Positions 47,321-59,600 are shown, counted from the first letter of the stretch. The stretch is DNA of 64,000 bases from Colletotrichum lupini (GCF_023278565.1 NC_064676.1:5394001-5458000), one strand, 5' to 3'. Program-made: numbers and translations. The notes: generated by a model from the sequence alone, not told the origin.

Positions 47321-47911
47321 GGATTTGAATAAGTCGAATACCCTTATTTTATTAGTTAACAATTTAGTCCTTTTTATTACGGAGTAATATATAATAATAA
47401 TACCTAAAAGCGTTAGTATTATTAAATAGGTAGTTATAGTAGTTATAAAAGTTATTAATAATAAGATAAAAGAGCTAATTATTATTTAAAAAGCTAGTAG
47501 CGATTTATTAGCAATAGTTTATAAACAAGGTTGAGGATTTATAATACTTATTTAAATAAGTTAATTTTATAAAGTATTATTATTTTTAATCGTAACGTAA
47601 GCTATAAATATAGTAATAAGTAATAGTAATTAGTACCTTAGTAGAGGGTTTATATTAAATAATTCGGATTATAAAACTAACTTTATAAGTAGCCTTATTA
47701 AGTACTACTTTAGTTTTAAATAAGTTAAAGAAGCGCTAATTATAAAATAAGTAGTTATACTCTATATAACTATAATTATCGTAATTAATAGTATATTAAT
47801 AAATAAAAGGATCGTTAATTTCGTAATTATTCTCTTTTTATAGTACATTAATATTAAGAATAGCTTTAATTAACGGTAGTAGCGACGGCGAGGTTAATGA
47901 AGTAGTGGTTA

Positions 47912-47981
47912 TAGGTAGGTAGGTAGGTAAGTAGGTAGGTAGGTAGGTAAGTGGGTGGGTAGGTAGGTAAGTGGGTAGGTA
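47912..47981 (+). repeat. GGTA/GGTAAGT tandem repeat inside the right end of the MULE
   Basis: About 70 bases consist of GGTA units with occasional AAGT and GGGT variants. The array lies just inside the right inverted repeat and is not RIP-altered. It is absent from the left end. Confidence 0.8.
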
Positions 47982-48081
47982 TGGGCAGCTAGGCTCTGTG
48001 GTCGGAGGTAGGGCCTGCCGTAGCCACACTTGGTGGCAGAATAGCGGGAGCTGCTGGCAGAATATCCTCGCCCTTGTTTAT

Positions 48082-50076
48082 TATGCTTCGATCATCCCGT
48101 CAAGTGGGATAAAAAGGCGTCATGGATGGCAAAGCCCAGCTCCTGGGCGAGAACTCAAGTGGTAGTCTGGTGCGGGGTATAGCCAATCAAACATTGCACA
48201 ATGCTTTTTCGTTCCCTCATTAAACAACTTCAAACTCTAGCTTCGGCTGCAAACCTTCACTCAGGGGTAAAAACAACACACAAAGTCTTTGTCGGGGCGT
48301 TTCGCTCTGGAACATTGCCAGAAGCACCACAAACGATCGATCTTTGCCACTACTAAACTAGTATAGACTCACATTGATCATCATCGAACACGTTCGAGGC
48401 GCCTTGAGCCTCTTTTTTGCTTTAAGCTCCTTGCTTCCCTTCCCTCCCTCTCCTCCCGCCCCTTTGGTTCGAGCCAATCCCGCCCGATCGATGGTCTTTG
48501 GCAGGCGCCGAGGCTTGACCTTGGCCAAGCTGGGCACCCAAAGCTTACACGGGCCGGGGCTGGGAGTTCCCACATTCCCGCGCCGTTGGATCCGGTGTCT
48601 TGGTACTGGTGACTGTGAGAAAATGGATGTGGTTCGTGGCATGCAAAAATGTTGGCCCAGACCTTTCCCTACACTAGTTCGTCTGATGTCTCTCCTAGCA
48701 CGTGTACATCTCAGACCACCTTCGACAAATCTCTCAATTACTTTCGTCATGAGCTGTTTAGAGTTGACTGGTAAGCACCGCGGCACCGCAAACTACTCTG
48801 TGCGTTGCATAAGTTTGCTAGACAGAAAATCTCTCAGTCGAGTTACACCATGTCCGTTGGGGGCCTATATGCCGCCCTCTAAGGTATCTTCCAGGTGGGC
48901 CTCCGAGATTGCGAAATCAACATGGTTGAACTCGCCCCGGTTACATCCCGCCGGTACAGAGTTGAGCCAAGGTGTCACTTTGCCCCTCTCTGCCTTCTTC
49001 GCTAAGTTCGCTTCGACAAGTCTCCATTTCTCTGTCACGATTTCCTGTTGCAATCCGCACAGTCCCCCATCGCTTCGACTGCTTTCCCCCGATGAACCCG
49101 GTTGACCGACCAATTGGCCAATGCAGAAAGTACCGTCGCCTGCCTAGGCACCTTTAAGGTAGTACGAGTAGGATTGTTGACTGATCCTAAGGGAACCACT
49201 TTGCATGGATTTAGGTCTTAGTTTAGGCTCTTTCTTGTCCTTGCGTATGTTCATGAGAATTCTACGGCTTTCAAGCCAACACATAGTTCCGCTCCTGATT
49301 GTCCCAAACCTCGGGCCTTCATAGACCCGGCGAGTCAGGCATAACTCCACCGCCATTCACCTCACAGGCTCACAGGACATCACAATCTTGCATTCATATC
49401 AGAGTTCAGTAAGCGAAGTGGCGGGGAGACGCGTAAACGCTGAATCAGCCGCGCGAGAGCGAGAAGGGAACCCAGGTACCTGCCGCTATCCCCGGTGATT
49501 TTGCAAGGCGGCGGTACCCATCAAGTGCGGCTGAGTCGAGTCGCTTCGCCCAGATCTCGTATCAATGGGTTTATTAATCTACAGATCATTTCACTGGACC
49601 GATGTCTTCTTTTCTCTGCCTACGGAGTAATCCGTATGTCCGGGTCTGACCTAGGCCATACGTCGTTGGCCGAGATCCAGTTTGTCGAAACCCGTCGGCT
49701 GCGATCCTTGGAAGGCCGTCTATATACAACCTATCGAGTGCCATACTTCTAAGGCAGCTTCGAATATCATTAGCAACTCGAGGAATTGCGCCTCAGTATT
49801 GTGCAGCCTGTCCCTGTGGATTCTTAGCCAAGCTGACTTATCTAGCGCCGAACACCCCATAGAAAGCTCCAATTATCGCCCAGAGTGTCGAGACTCAGGG
49901 AAAAACAAACACTGCGTTGGCTGTTAGCACGGGCTGTACACCTTTCTGGCTATGTCTTCTTCACATGAATAAATACCTGAGTTCTGTCATTGTCATATCC
50001 AAAGCCTTTCTTTTTCGACGACTTCAGCTCGCATTCTGGGAAGGGGACCTCGTGGAAACGTCTAAAGGTGTTTTTT
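48082..50076. other. 2-kb region without a recognised gene
   Basis: Composition is normal again. A + frame at 48374-49105 lacks an ATG at its start, is low-complexity, and resembles nothing I know. The stretch may be a decayed or non-coding flank of the transposon island. Confidence 0.5.
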
Positions 50077-51069
50077 TCAGGTAAACTCGACCAAAGCCTT
50101 GGAATGGCTCGCAGTGAACCTGACCCCTCTGTCTTTGAGTGACCTCCACATCGAAATAATCTCGTCCATGTCCAAATTCTCATCCCCAGGCAGAAAAGTG
50201 AGAAGACTGTCCTCTACTGTATAGTAAGTAGTTTCGTCCGCTTCCCTGTACGGTCGTTTGGCTCTGAACTCTACACTCCTCAAACTAGGCATTTTCTGCA
50301 AGTACTGGAAATGGTGTTTGAGATGGTAAACCCAGCCGGGCCTGAGCAGAATCGCCGAAAGCAATACCGTCTGAACATGAGAGAAAGGTTCCACGCAGCC
50401 GTGGTATTCCCAAGGACCGAAAACAGCCCTGTAACACTTCATGTGAGAGTGCGGAGCAGGACGTCTGACAAAGTAAGGAAACTGATCGATGCTCGGGACG
50501 ATTCGTATTGAGGTCGAAGGCTTCTCCAGTGGCCTACCACGCTCGAACCAATTCCTATGGAGAAAGGTGCATCGTGGTAGCCGTCTGTTGATGATTTCTC
50601 GAGTTCTGCGGTTGACCAGTGTAAAGTTATACAGGACTTCCATGGCATCTTGTCGATGCTTGATTTTGCTCTTTTCCCAGTTTCTGGCGTCGTCAATCAA
50701 GAAGTGCTCGATTCTGTGAGACCAGGGGGGTTTGCTTTGATCGAGCATGAGACAGCGATTCTCATCGGTCACCTTTTCGGACTCATATCCGGTCAATACC
50801 CATGTTAATGGCTCGACTGTCGATTCCAAGTCGTCAACCACGGCATCGACGATTAAGAGCCATATTTCGTACGGAAGCATGCCGCTGGGGAGAGTGGTGC
50901 CTCTGATACCAAATTTAATGCGTTCCAAGGTATTGTGAAGCTTGGTGGACCAGCGCATAGTATCCAATTGTGGAGGGGGACTCAAGCTGCGGGTTGGTGT
51001 TGGTCTTTCAAGGTTGTCATAGAAGATGACGAAAGCGAAGAGCAATGTGGCATAGGATTTAGTCGACAT
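50077..51069 (-). CDS. Hypothetical protein with an F-box-like segment
   Basis: A single-exon frame of 330 residues that I cannot assign to a named family. After a hydrophobic start (MSTKSYATLLFAFVIF) the sequence PSGMLPYEIWLLIVDAVVDD resembles the first helices of an F-box. The remainder is rich in Arg, His and aromatic residues and has no leucine-rich repeats I can see. An internal ATG at codon 38 (MRWSTKL) may be the real start, which would remove the odd hydrophobic N-terminus. Codon spread is even and the frame is long for chance at this GC content. If it is an F-box protein it would serve as a substrate adaptor for SCF ubiquitin ligase, but that is inference. Confidence 0.6.
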   Translation of the reverse strand: MSTKSYATLLFAFVIFYDNLERPTPTRSLSPPPQLDTMRWSTKLHNTLERIKFGIRGTTLPSGMLPYEIWLLIVDAVVDDLESTVEPLTWVLTGYESEKVTDENRCLMLDQSKPPWSHRIEHFLIDDARNWEKSKIKHRQDAMEVLYNFTLVNRRTREIINRRLPRCTFLHRNWFERGRPLEKPSTSIRIVPSIDQFPYFVRRPAPHSHMKCYRAVFGPWEYHGCVEPFSHVQTVLLSAILLRPGWVYHLKHHFQYLQKMPSLRSVEFRAKRPYREADETTYYTVEDSLLTFLPGDENLDMDEIISMWRSLKDRGVRFTASHSKALVEFT

Positions 51070-51109
51070 CGTATATCCAGGATCAGCACTGCTTGTACCG
51101 AAGGTGTCA

Positions 51110-51445
51110 ATACTGCGATAGGATGGAGGGAGAGACGAGGTCAGCTGCTGTAGTGGTGGTAGATAGGAAGACTTCTTTCATTCTTCTACATAGCGATGTA
51201 TGCGTAGAGCTCATGGCGTCAACAACCTTCTTGAGCAGGTTTCTCTTAGTTTGGGCTAAGACATGTATATCCGGCAGTTCTTTAAGTACAGAAAATTCGA
51301 GCTTCGAGCGGGAACAAGCAGAGTAGAATGTATAATTTGAGACACCCTGATGACCTCCAGCATCGGAACGCAGGGTCTTCAACGCATACCTTGATAACTC
51401 GATATAGGCCCAACCGGCTGTGACCGAGATTTCCGTGAGCTCCAT
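51110..51445 (-). CDS. Possible small hypothetical protein or upstream exon
   Basis: An ATG-started frame of 112 codons (stop at 51107-51109) lies 38 bases upstream of the 330-codon gene on the same strand. The sequence is not low-complexity and resembles nothing I know. It could be a separate short gene, a 5' exon of the downstream gene, or chance. Confidence 0.3.
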
Positions 51446-51883
51446 CTAGAGCACGATGGGATGCAGCTACATCGTAATGCAGAGGACACTTGGTCTCTAA
51501 TCGCTGTCTAAACTACGTTATCTATCTGGCAATGTAACCATAGGGACATGTTCACATTTACACTCTCCAATCTTGCAGTGTATAGTAACGCTACCTCGTG
51601 TATTCATCCATGTAGAATCGCTTAATGATAGGCATTGGTTGGGAAAGATACCAAGGCGCCTTCAAAGCAGGAACTTTCGCAGGCGACTTGATTCAAATCG
51701 GGGTATCAAAATCGGGGTATCAAAGATATCATAGACTAGCCCCCCCCGCTCGGTTCTTCCCACCTACCATGTATACCATCAAGTTGAAATAAAAGAGTAC
51801 CCAGCCTGGAGTCAAAGGGTACACTTCCACCAACTCCAAAGAACTTACGCCAACACTCACAACCCACGCTTCCATCCACCACC
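51446..51883. other. Spacer between the two F-box-like hypothetical genes
   Basis: A 440-bp stretch with a short tandem word (ATCGGGGTATCAAA twice at about 51697-51724) and no gene. Confidence 0.5.
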
Positions 51884-52837
51884 TTATTCCAGCTCAATCC
51901 GATAGCACCTACACTCCTCCTCAAGAAACCTCATCCGCAGACCCTCATCCGTACGAACGAGCTCAATCTCCCCACGCAAAGCATACCTCGGCCGAACCGT
52001 GATCTCCACACCAGCATCAAACAACGGCTCCCACAACAGCAAAAGCCGCGTCTCGCTCAGTGCCAACTCCGCAGCAAGCTCAGGCAAGATCGCCGGATCA
52101 ACAGGCAAAACCGCCGTGTGGTCGTGCGGCGGCTCGCCGGCGGGCTGCACGGGGCTCCGGATCGCGCACCACGCCTGCACGCACCTCACCTCCGGCAAGG
52201 CCGCGAGCGCGCGGATCTGCTTTCCGCTAGCGGTCGTTAGGTCTCTCAAGCTGCTGCCGACGCTGCGGATCATGCGGAGCGGTCCTCTCGCGGCTTCCTG
52301 TGGAGTTTGGAGGATCGCGGTCTCGAGGGGTTCCGGGTTCTCGCCGTCCGCGTTGTTATGCCGGTCCGCGGCTCTGAAGTCGAGGACGAAGACGTCGATG
52401 TCGGGGAGGACCCAGGCGTGTCTGGGCGGGTTGGCGATGCCGCTGCTCCTCTGCCCCGTTGTAGACCATTCTGTGGCGTTTGCCGGGGTGCGGTGGTGAC
52501 GGGGCACGTGGTGGTGCCGAGGGAACTTGCAAAACGTCTTGTCGACGATGTCGGAGACGCGTCTGCTGCGGAGGTTGGCGAGGGTGCTGACGAGGCGCCA
52601 GCGCTTCGTCTGGGAGGCGTAGTCGTAGGCGTGGTTGTCGCTGATGTAGATTGAGTCGATGGCGTCTGGGCAGCCTTCGACGTGCCATGTCGAGACTTCG
52701 GCTGCGGCTTGGGCGTAGGCGGATTCGACGTAGCGGTCTGCGATTTCGAGAAAGAGTTCGAGGGGAACAACGCCTCTTGAATCACTTGATTCGTTAGTGG
52801 CGGCCGGTGTCTGGCTGTTCTGGGATTGATCAGCCAT
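51884..52837 (-). CDS. Hypothetical protein, F-box-like N-terminus
   Basis: A single-exon frame of 317 residues starting MADQSQNSQTPAATNES. GVVPLELFLEIADRYVESAY resembles a degenerate F-box helix pair, similar in placement to the neighbouring 330-residue protein. The middle is His/Arg-rich and the C-terminus acidic. I find no catalytic motif. The start is the first in-frame ATG and lies in a suitable A/G-rich context. Codons are strongly C- and G-ending, which supports real coding sequence. With its neighbour it may belong to a lineage-expanded family common in filamentous fungi; function unknown. Confidence 0.65.
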   Translation of the reverse strand: MADQSQNSQTPAATNESSDSRGVVPLELFLEIADRYVESAYAQAAAEVSTWHVEGCPDAIDSIYISDNHAYDYASQTKRWRLVSTLANLRSRRVSDIVDKTFCKFPRHHHVPRHHRTPANATEWSTTGQRSSGIANPPRHAWVLPDIDVFVLDFRAADRHNNADGENPEPLETAILQTPQEAARGPLRMIRSVGSSLRDLTTASGKQIRALAALPEVRCVQAWCAIRSPVQPAGEPPHDHTAVLPVDPAILPELAAELALSETRLLLLWEPLFDAGVEITVRPRYALRGEIELVRTDEGLRMRFLEEECRCYRIELE

Positions 52838-54849
52838 GGTTTGGGAGGGGAGTTAGTTGGGATTGATAGCTATTGGTGAGAGAAAGTAGGAGTGAAACGT
52901 AGACTGGAGAGAGAGAGAGACGTGGCTGTGATTGCTTCGGGTTTGGTGCTACAGAAAATACAGGCAGGCTGGAAGAGTGAATGTGAAGTTGTGGTAGAAA
53001 AATCGAGTTCTGTAGGTTAAGTCAAAGGTGAAGATGAAACTGATGCAAAAGTGAAGTAGGTCGGAAGCTAGTCTTGACGAACAAGAACCGGTACTAAGGG
53101 ATGGGACGTGAAACGAAAACTGATTGATGCTATCTACGAGAAGCGGTTGATCTTGTAGAGATGTGTGGTCTGTCAGTTGTTGGAATCTATCCTGAATTTA
53201 TCTATCACTTCATCCTCAAGCCCCTTTCAACCTCGGTTCCGTGAGCTTGGTCTTTGTGACCCTCTAAACCCAGTGATTGTTATCCCTGCTTTGAAGAATC
53301 AGGTCGATAAAGTAATCGTTAATCAACCGACAAAGACATTTCTTCTAGATCATTGTCCATGATATTCAATAAGACATTGTTGATGCCAATGCGCCGTCTC
53401 ACAGTCGCCGTACCGGATGCAAGGATTTAGACGTTGAAGCTTTTGAGACACTGGCTGAGGAGGCCCTTGTGCTGGCAAAGGAGTTGGTCTCTTGCTCTAA
53501 CCAGACATCGATACCGTCCAGCTCAAAGACAACAAATTCTGAGATCTCGTGTAACTAGTTACCAAACCCGGGGCAGACTACTCGTCAGTTCAAGGTACCT
53601 AGGAGTGGATGGGATCAGTCTCATCGTAAACGGGATACAAAACATCATCCTCTCCACCAAACATCGCAGAGTAGAATGGAATGATTCCTTCCCGGCCTCT
53701 TCAGCCTTCCCATTCCATGCGCCATGACAACGTCGACCAGGGTAATAGTATGAGCCCAGTGAACCGTACATAACGACACCTGCACCCCGCGCATCATATT
53801 CACCGAGAATGTCTGTCCTCTCAGCCCATAGCATTATACCTGCCCTGTAACATCCCCAATTCTCGCGATAAAACAGCACTACATGAGGAGGTCCGTGAGT
53901 CGAGAAAGGTGACAGCCAACTCCAACCCGGCCACCGAGAAAAAAAACCGGACGTCAACAAATCCCCGATTTCCCCCTCCCGAAAGCGGGGCCGAACCGCA
54001 CGGAGCCGGGCAGCACGCAACCGCAGCACGTTCGCTCCGCCATCCGAAAGCGAATGCCGTCCCAACATCGCATTGTCAAGTGTTTCTTCCCCACTCCTCC
54101 AAGTGAAATATCGAGACAGAGTTTACCTTGCAATGTCGTCTCGTTACGAGACAGCAGGCTCCACAGAAACCTAGCTTTCGCCCCTCCTGTTCAGATCACT
54201 ATAAAAGCCAAGCAAACTCAACTTTCTCACAATCTGACACCGAGTACTTACTATATGCCTATGATATGTATCCCCACGTTGATCATCTAAGCCCCAAGTA
54301 CAATCACACGAGATAAAGTGTTGATGAAATGTATTACTATAAAAAGACTAAACCAATAAAACATAAAAACAATCTAAAAATCCCAACGCCGCCTTCCAAG
54401 AAAAAGGCTTATGTGAGTCTCTCTCTGTGTGTGAATGCATATGTATGTATGTGTCGCAATGTTCCACACCCAAGAGCGAGCAATGCAAAATAGTCTCCTG
54501 CTCCTCCTCCTCCTCCTCTCCTCATCTGCACACCATGCAACACAAAAAAAACCTCCAACCCCTCATCGTTAATGCGAGAATTCTTCAAGCGAGAGGGATC
54601 ATGAAACAGGTAAACAACCAAAGTAGGAAAACCCCTTCCAAAAAGCAAAAAAAGCGAGCGATGCATCCCTCAGGAAAGGGTCAGTAGGGCCAAACAGATC
54701 CAAATAATCCGGAAAACGAGAAGAAGCAGAGAGGAGTTCCAAGAAAGAAAGAAAAAAACAAGGAACGGGACCGACGCAGCTTTCCCAGGTGCTCAGTATG
54801 CCTTTCTAATCCAATTAATTTCTTTCTCCCGCCAATAACATCGAACCAT
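52838..54849. other. 2-kb region between hypothetical gene and oxysterol-binding protein
   Basis: The left part is the promoter of the 317-residue gene. A minus-strand frame at 53559-54068 is unrecognised and has no ATG at its start. From about 54.3 kb the sequence is AT-richer and forms the 3' flank of the oxysterol-binding gene, with a (TCC)n run at about 54502-54520. Confidence 0.5.
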
Positions 54850-56660
54850 TTACTTGCTCTCCGTAGCCGCAGGGGCCGTAGCCGCAGCCGCAGCCGCAGC
54901 CGGAGCTGAAGCGTCTACAACAACGATATCGCTCATGTCCCACTCCCCCTTCTGCGCCCTCGCGAGCACCTCTCTACCCTTATCCGTCAACTCGGGCTTG
55001 CCACCCGTGTCCGTCACCTGCTCGAAGAAGGCGGGCTTGAAGACCTCGCCCGTGCGCTCGCGCTCACGCGCCAGCTCTCGCTGCCGCTCCTCGAGCTCGA
55101 CCTTGACCTGCGTCGCCTTGGAGAACTGCTTTGCGTGGATGGCTTCGGTGACGCCACCCCACATCGTCAGGGACTCGTTCTCGAGTTGCTTCTCCTTCGG
55201 GGGCAGCACCTTGGGCGCTACATTGAGGGGTGCGAGATCGATGATTGTGTAGCGGGCTTCGGCGGGGTGAGAGTTCTGCCATGTTCATGTGAGTATTCAT
55301 GCGGCAGAAGGGGGATGAAGGAGGACAGGGAAGGGATCACTTACCACTGGCTTGGGGCCGAGGGTAAACTCAATCTTCTCGCGCCACGGACCGCTCAGAC
55401 GGGCGACAATGTCGGCCTCCGGGACGTCCTGGATGTTGACTTTGTCGTCGTTCTCGGGGTCGTACTTGAAGATGATGCCCTCGACGCGGTTCGTAGAGCG
55501 GCCGAGCCACCCAGCCTCAATGTAGTGCAGGATCGTCTTAAGCTTGGTCTGCGGGCACGTAATGTACGCCATCTCACTGACGCTGACGCTCAAGCTTCCC
55601 CTGAGGATGCCACCGAGATGCGCGGCGGGGTGAGTAAGGCGATATGTCTCGCCGCCGCGCTTCTCGAGCGTGACGAAAATACCGAGGTTGTGCTCGCCAG
55701 GCAACACGCGCACACTAGTACCCGTGAACTTTGCCGTGATCTGGTCGAAGCCGCGGGCAGAGAGGCCCCGCTCGGGACAGCTGATGTGGAATGCGCTTAC
55801 GGGCGGGTGGTGGGAGGTCTGCTCGGTCAGGTATGAGATACGGAGGGGCTTGCTGTCGGGTGTCGTGCTGCCGTGTTGCGGGACGGATAAGGAGACGGCC
55901 GAGGCGTTCTTGTCTGCCTTGGCCGACTTGAAGCTTGACGAGCTGCTACCCGCGCCGCTGCCGAGGGCTGTCGTGTTGATCTTGGGGGCATTATCTTCGG
56001 TTTCCCAATTACACTAATCACGTCCTCCATTAGCGTCCTAAAGTATGATAGGCGCATAGTGCGCAAAGAAAGGACCGGCGGCACTCACCCTAAAGAACTC
56101 TCCCAAACACGAGTTGTATGGTTTGCAAGGCTTTCCCTTGACGTACTTCAGATCTTTTGTGAACCAGAACCGGCAGACCTCGAGCATGCGGTCGAGGGGT
56201 TCGTCCGCGGTACCGATGGCAACGAAGGCGTTGGGCGCATCGAGATAGTTCCAGTACTCGAGGTTCGGCGTCGGCTCGAGGAGTTGGGATGGCAGAGAGA
56301 AGCGGACGGCAGCAAGGTCGGCGACACCGATAAACCTAAAAGAAGGAGGCCAGTCAGCACGAATTCCGCTTTCCTGATGATTCTCGTCCGTCTGGTTTTG
56401 GAGTTTTGCAGGTCTGATGAGGTGACGATGGCAGGTTTACCCCTCCAAGGATCGTCGCCCATCAGCCAACGCATCCCCGCCCGCGAAGCAGAGAAACTCG
56501 CCTCCTGCTTCCCAAAGGCACTGCGCATGCAAGCCCAAACCACCAAACGACGTCATCCATCACGATAGACTCACTTCTTCAGGATACCAATAAAGGTCTT
56601 GAGCTTGGAGCCATCGCTCTGAGGCTCCTCAGGCGTATCATGCGCAGCTGCAGCAGCCAT
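54850..56660 (-). CDS. Oxysterol-binding protein, Osh4/Kes1 type
   Basis: A lipid-exchange protein expected to move sterol against phosphatidylinositol 4-phosphate between membranes and to act at the Golgi. I infer four exons on the minus strand: 56660-56575, 56335-56089, 56013-55345 and 55275-54850. They give 475 residues with every phase consistent. The family fingerprint EQTSHHPP is present near the end of the first third, preceded by KGKPCKPYNSCLGEFF. There is no PH or ankyrin domain, so it is the short, ORD-only class. The first intron is long (239 nt) for this genome. The C-terminus has a Lys/Glu-rich helix (EERQRELARERERTGEVF) and an Ala-rich tail (AAAAAAATAPAATESK) that looks like a lineage addition. 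Confidence 0.94.
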
Positions 56661-59600
56661 GATTGCAGTCTCGAGATCCGTAGAACGAGGGGTTCGTTGG
56701 TTGGTTTGGTTGTGGAGGGTAGGCGAGAGGTTCAAACGAGCCCGCGGCCGGTCGGTGGGTTTTCGGAGTAGCGAGAGAGAGTTTGAGGAACCGATGACGA
56801 CGCTTCCCTTTCTTCCGCCTTTGGGTTGATTCGCTGCTTGGCGGCCTGGCTTCTCTCCTACTAGGTACAGCGTAAGGCAAGGCAAGGTACTGGGTGAGAG
56901 GTACTGTTGAACCAAGAAATCGCCCAGGCGAAAAATAGCGGCCTTTGGCTGCGATAAGGTGGGGTGCCGAGAACGGCTGGCGGGGTTGCGAAGCCGAGAT
57001 GGGAACGGCCAAAAAAGAGAAACCGAACAGTGACAGACAAGCACACCCACACTACACAGTACGTAACGACGTGAGGTAGCAGTCCCACGAGGTTCGGCGG
57101 TTGCAGTAGAGATCCAGAGGTGTGTGTTAGAAATGATGATGATGATGACAGAGTAAGGTTTGGGTTTTGGATGCTCGACTCCGGGTCGAAGGAGAGAGAT
57201 GGCCGTTATTGCGGGTACGTTTGTTTGGACAGGTTAGGTATTCCGTAGGCGAGGTGGTTCCAAAGGCGTGAGCGCGCGTGTCCGTTTCGTTTCAGTCGTC
57301 CGACTCGTGCGCAGCGCGCCGCAGCGTTCAGATACGTATGCTATGCGATGATGAGATCCCGCAGAAGGAAATCAGACCCTTTACCTCGTCTGGCCTATTG
57401 GGAATATCCACTGTTGGAGGGCGACAACGGGTGCCGTGAGGTGAGGTAGTCTGGATATGAAATACTATGGACGTTGCCGTATCGGAGATGGATGGCGAAC
57501 CGGCAAGACGAGCACCCAGAAAAACGGAAAAGGCGCAACCCAGATCGCGGTACGGAGTAGAGAAGAAGGTTCGTTCGATTTGGGGTGATGTTTTCCCTCT
57601 CTTTCTTTCTCCCCCAGCACACAAAAAAGTAAATAGACAAAGAGTTTGGAAATGGCGGTGGATAAAAAAGAGGATGAAATGAGAGATGAACCGAAGACGA
57701 AACCATACGCTCCAGAATGGTACGTAAAAATGTCATGCACGGCACCCAAAAGGCTACGAACAGCAGCATCAGCAAGCAGCAATCAAAGCAACAGCAGCAG
57801 CCGCCAGCAGCACTGCAGACAGAGCTCCATGCATCGGAGCGGGAAGGCAAGTGGTGACGCCGCACAGAGAGCGCTAAACCCGCGCAATCTGACGAGGGGA
57901 GCGGGAGGATGGCACCGGAGGCACAGCGCCAAGCAGCCAATAGCTGTAGCCAAGTTGAGCGTGTGCCTTTGGGGGGGCAGTATCGAATCAGCAGGTACTT
58001 GATGATACAGTGCCAAATATGACGTGATGGGTCACAAGACCGCTGTGTAGCACCTATCTTGGCTGTCTCCGATAAGCAGTCGCACTGCCCAAAAGTCTCT
58101 GATAACGCACCGACCGTCCTTTCTCCTTCGAGAACAACTGTCAGAAACATACTTTAGAGTCTGATAAGAGCTGCGATAAGACACCTCTCCGCTCAGGTGC
58201 AACCTTACCTTACCTAAGGTTCACCAGAAACAAAGGGGGCCTTGCACCTCTGACTTTTAGCAACCGCTCGAGAAAAACGAAGAGCTCTCGATAATGTCTT
58301 GTTTGACATCAGAGAAAACACAAAAAGAAGTAGATAAGCTATTCCAAAGCCACACTGAGACAACGCAGTCATCGTCCTTGTACTCACTTGACCAACTAAG
58401 GTAGGTGTCAGGTAGGGTCAGGAAGACACGCTCCCATCCACAACCCCCAAAGCCCGTGTCCGGACATCAAAGCAGCCTCGCCACGCCAGGACCGGATTGC
58501 GACCAATCATCCACGCACATGTCTAATCCAGCCGCCATCACAAGCTCTCATCTCCTTGACTCAAGCCTCACCCCTTCAAACACGCCTGCTTCTGTGGTGA
58601 GAGGGAAGGAAGGGGGAAACTACTGCTAGGAGGAAACAAGGCTCGAGCACATGGGAGGAATGAGAGGCTGCGGCGGCGTCTGCGTTTTACCTTGGACACG
58701 ATCTCAAGTGAGGTCGTGGCATTCGTCTCTGACCACAGATTAAACACTGCCAGATGCCTCAGATAAATCAGCATCTCGCACCTGCAAAACGATCTCATTA
58801 ACACGGTTCCATACCCCCATCATAGTTCTGTAAAGCTGTACATCCTAGCCATTGCAATACAATCGAATAATAGTGACAGCAATCGCACCTTTGAGGCTCC
58901 TGGTTCAGATCAAACACCAGCTGAAGACATCGAAAGGCTCTTACCTCAATCTCATGAATCACTGCATATCACTCACCAAGGTTCCACACACCTTCGTCCC
59001 TTCAGTCTTTCCCTCATTCGCACTGACTCCAGACCGGCCACAGCAACGAGGAGTAGAATTGGAGCCTGACCCACACTCCCAGCTCAAGTCCTCCAGAAGC
59101 CAATCTCATGTCAACGTCAACTTCAACTTCAACTTCAAGCACCTACTTATAAACAAAGAAGGCGCCAAACAGGCAGCTGCATATGTCTCTACAACAAAAC
59201 AGCAGCAGCAAGTAAAACAAGACCTCGAGCAAACCCCTCAGAGCTCAAAGGAGGAAACTCAACCAGTCACGCGGTCCCAAATCCCACCCCGCAGACGACG
59301 CGCAGTAGTCGAGCGGCAAAGCCCGCAGGCCCGCAGCAACCCGAGCGTACATACCTCACGCAGTACTGCGTACGTCCACCTCGTATCCCGTGACTGCGTC
59401 TCATCCCGTGAAGCCATCACGAGACCAAAAGGAAAACCCTTCACTTACACCTACCTACCCAATCTACGCCCCCCCCCCCCTTTCCCCTCCCATCTCTCCT
59501 CAGCCCATTCCCCATCCCAAGGAGGCTGTGAATCAACTTCACCCCGACCGCCTCATTCCCGCCAAAGAAAGAACCGTCCCCTGAGCCTTCCCTGACACTT

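Larger units (their letters stand above)
45191..48073 (-). mobile_element. RIP-degraded Mutator-like element (MULE) with inverted repeats and 8-bp duplication
   Basis: A 2,883-bp element whose ends are inverted repeats of at least 56 bp (45191-45246 and 48018-48073), starting GGGCGAGGATATTCTGCC. The outer 38 bases are identical. The next 18 differ at five places, all transitions with the left copy carrying T or A. TTGTTTAT flanks both sides. The minus strand, read across stops, contains ILLINSTYKTN followed by an NIPLFN-like motif (about 47000-47090) and a second conserved block (about 46860-46905). These match MULE transposase around its first and second catalytic acids, the first now Asn. 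It is clearly dead, but the ends are well preserved. Confidence 0.9.

Noticed and set aside
47912..47981. Internal telomere or chromosome end
   Set aside because: Units are GGTA-like, not TTAGGG, and the array lies inside an inverted-repeat transposon.
48374..49105. 243-codon + frame as a gene
   Set aside because: No ATG at its start, no domain, mixed low-complexity sequence and no splice support.
53559..54068. 169-codon minus frame as a gene
   Set aside because: Starts without ATG and resembles no family; it lies between the flanks of two better supported genes.
57395..58150. 251-codon minus frame as a gene
   Set aside because: No ATG-led domain and no family resemblance; the sequence has the look of a promoter region of the oxysterol-binding gene and beyond.
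58852..59595. 247-codon + frame as a gene
   Set aside because: Begins at TTG, Gln/Ser/Thr/Pro-rich throughout and fits the C-rich bias of the region.
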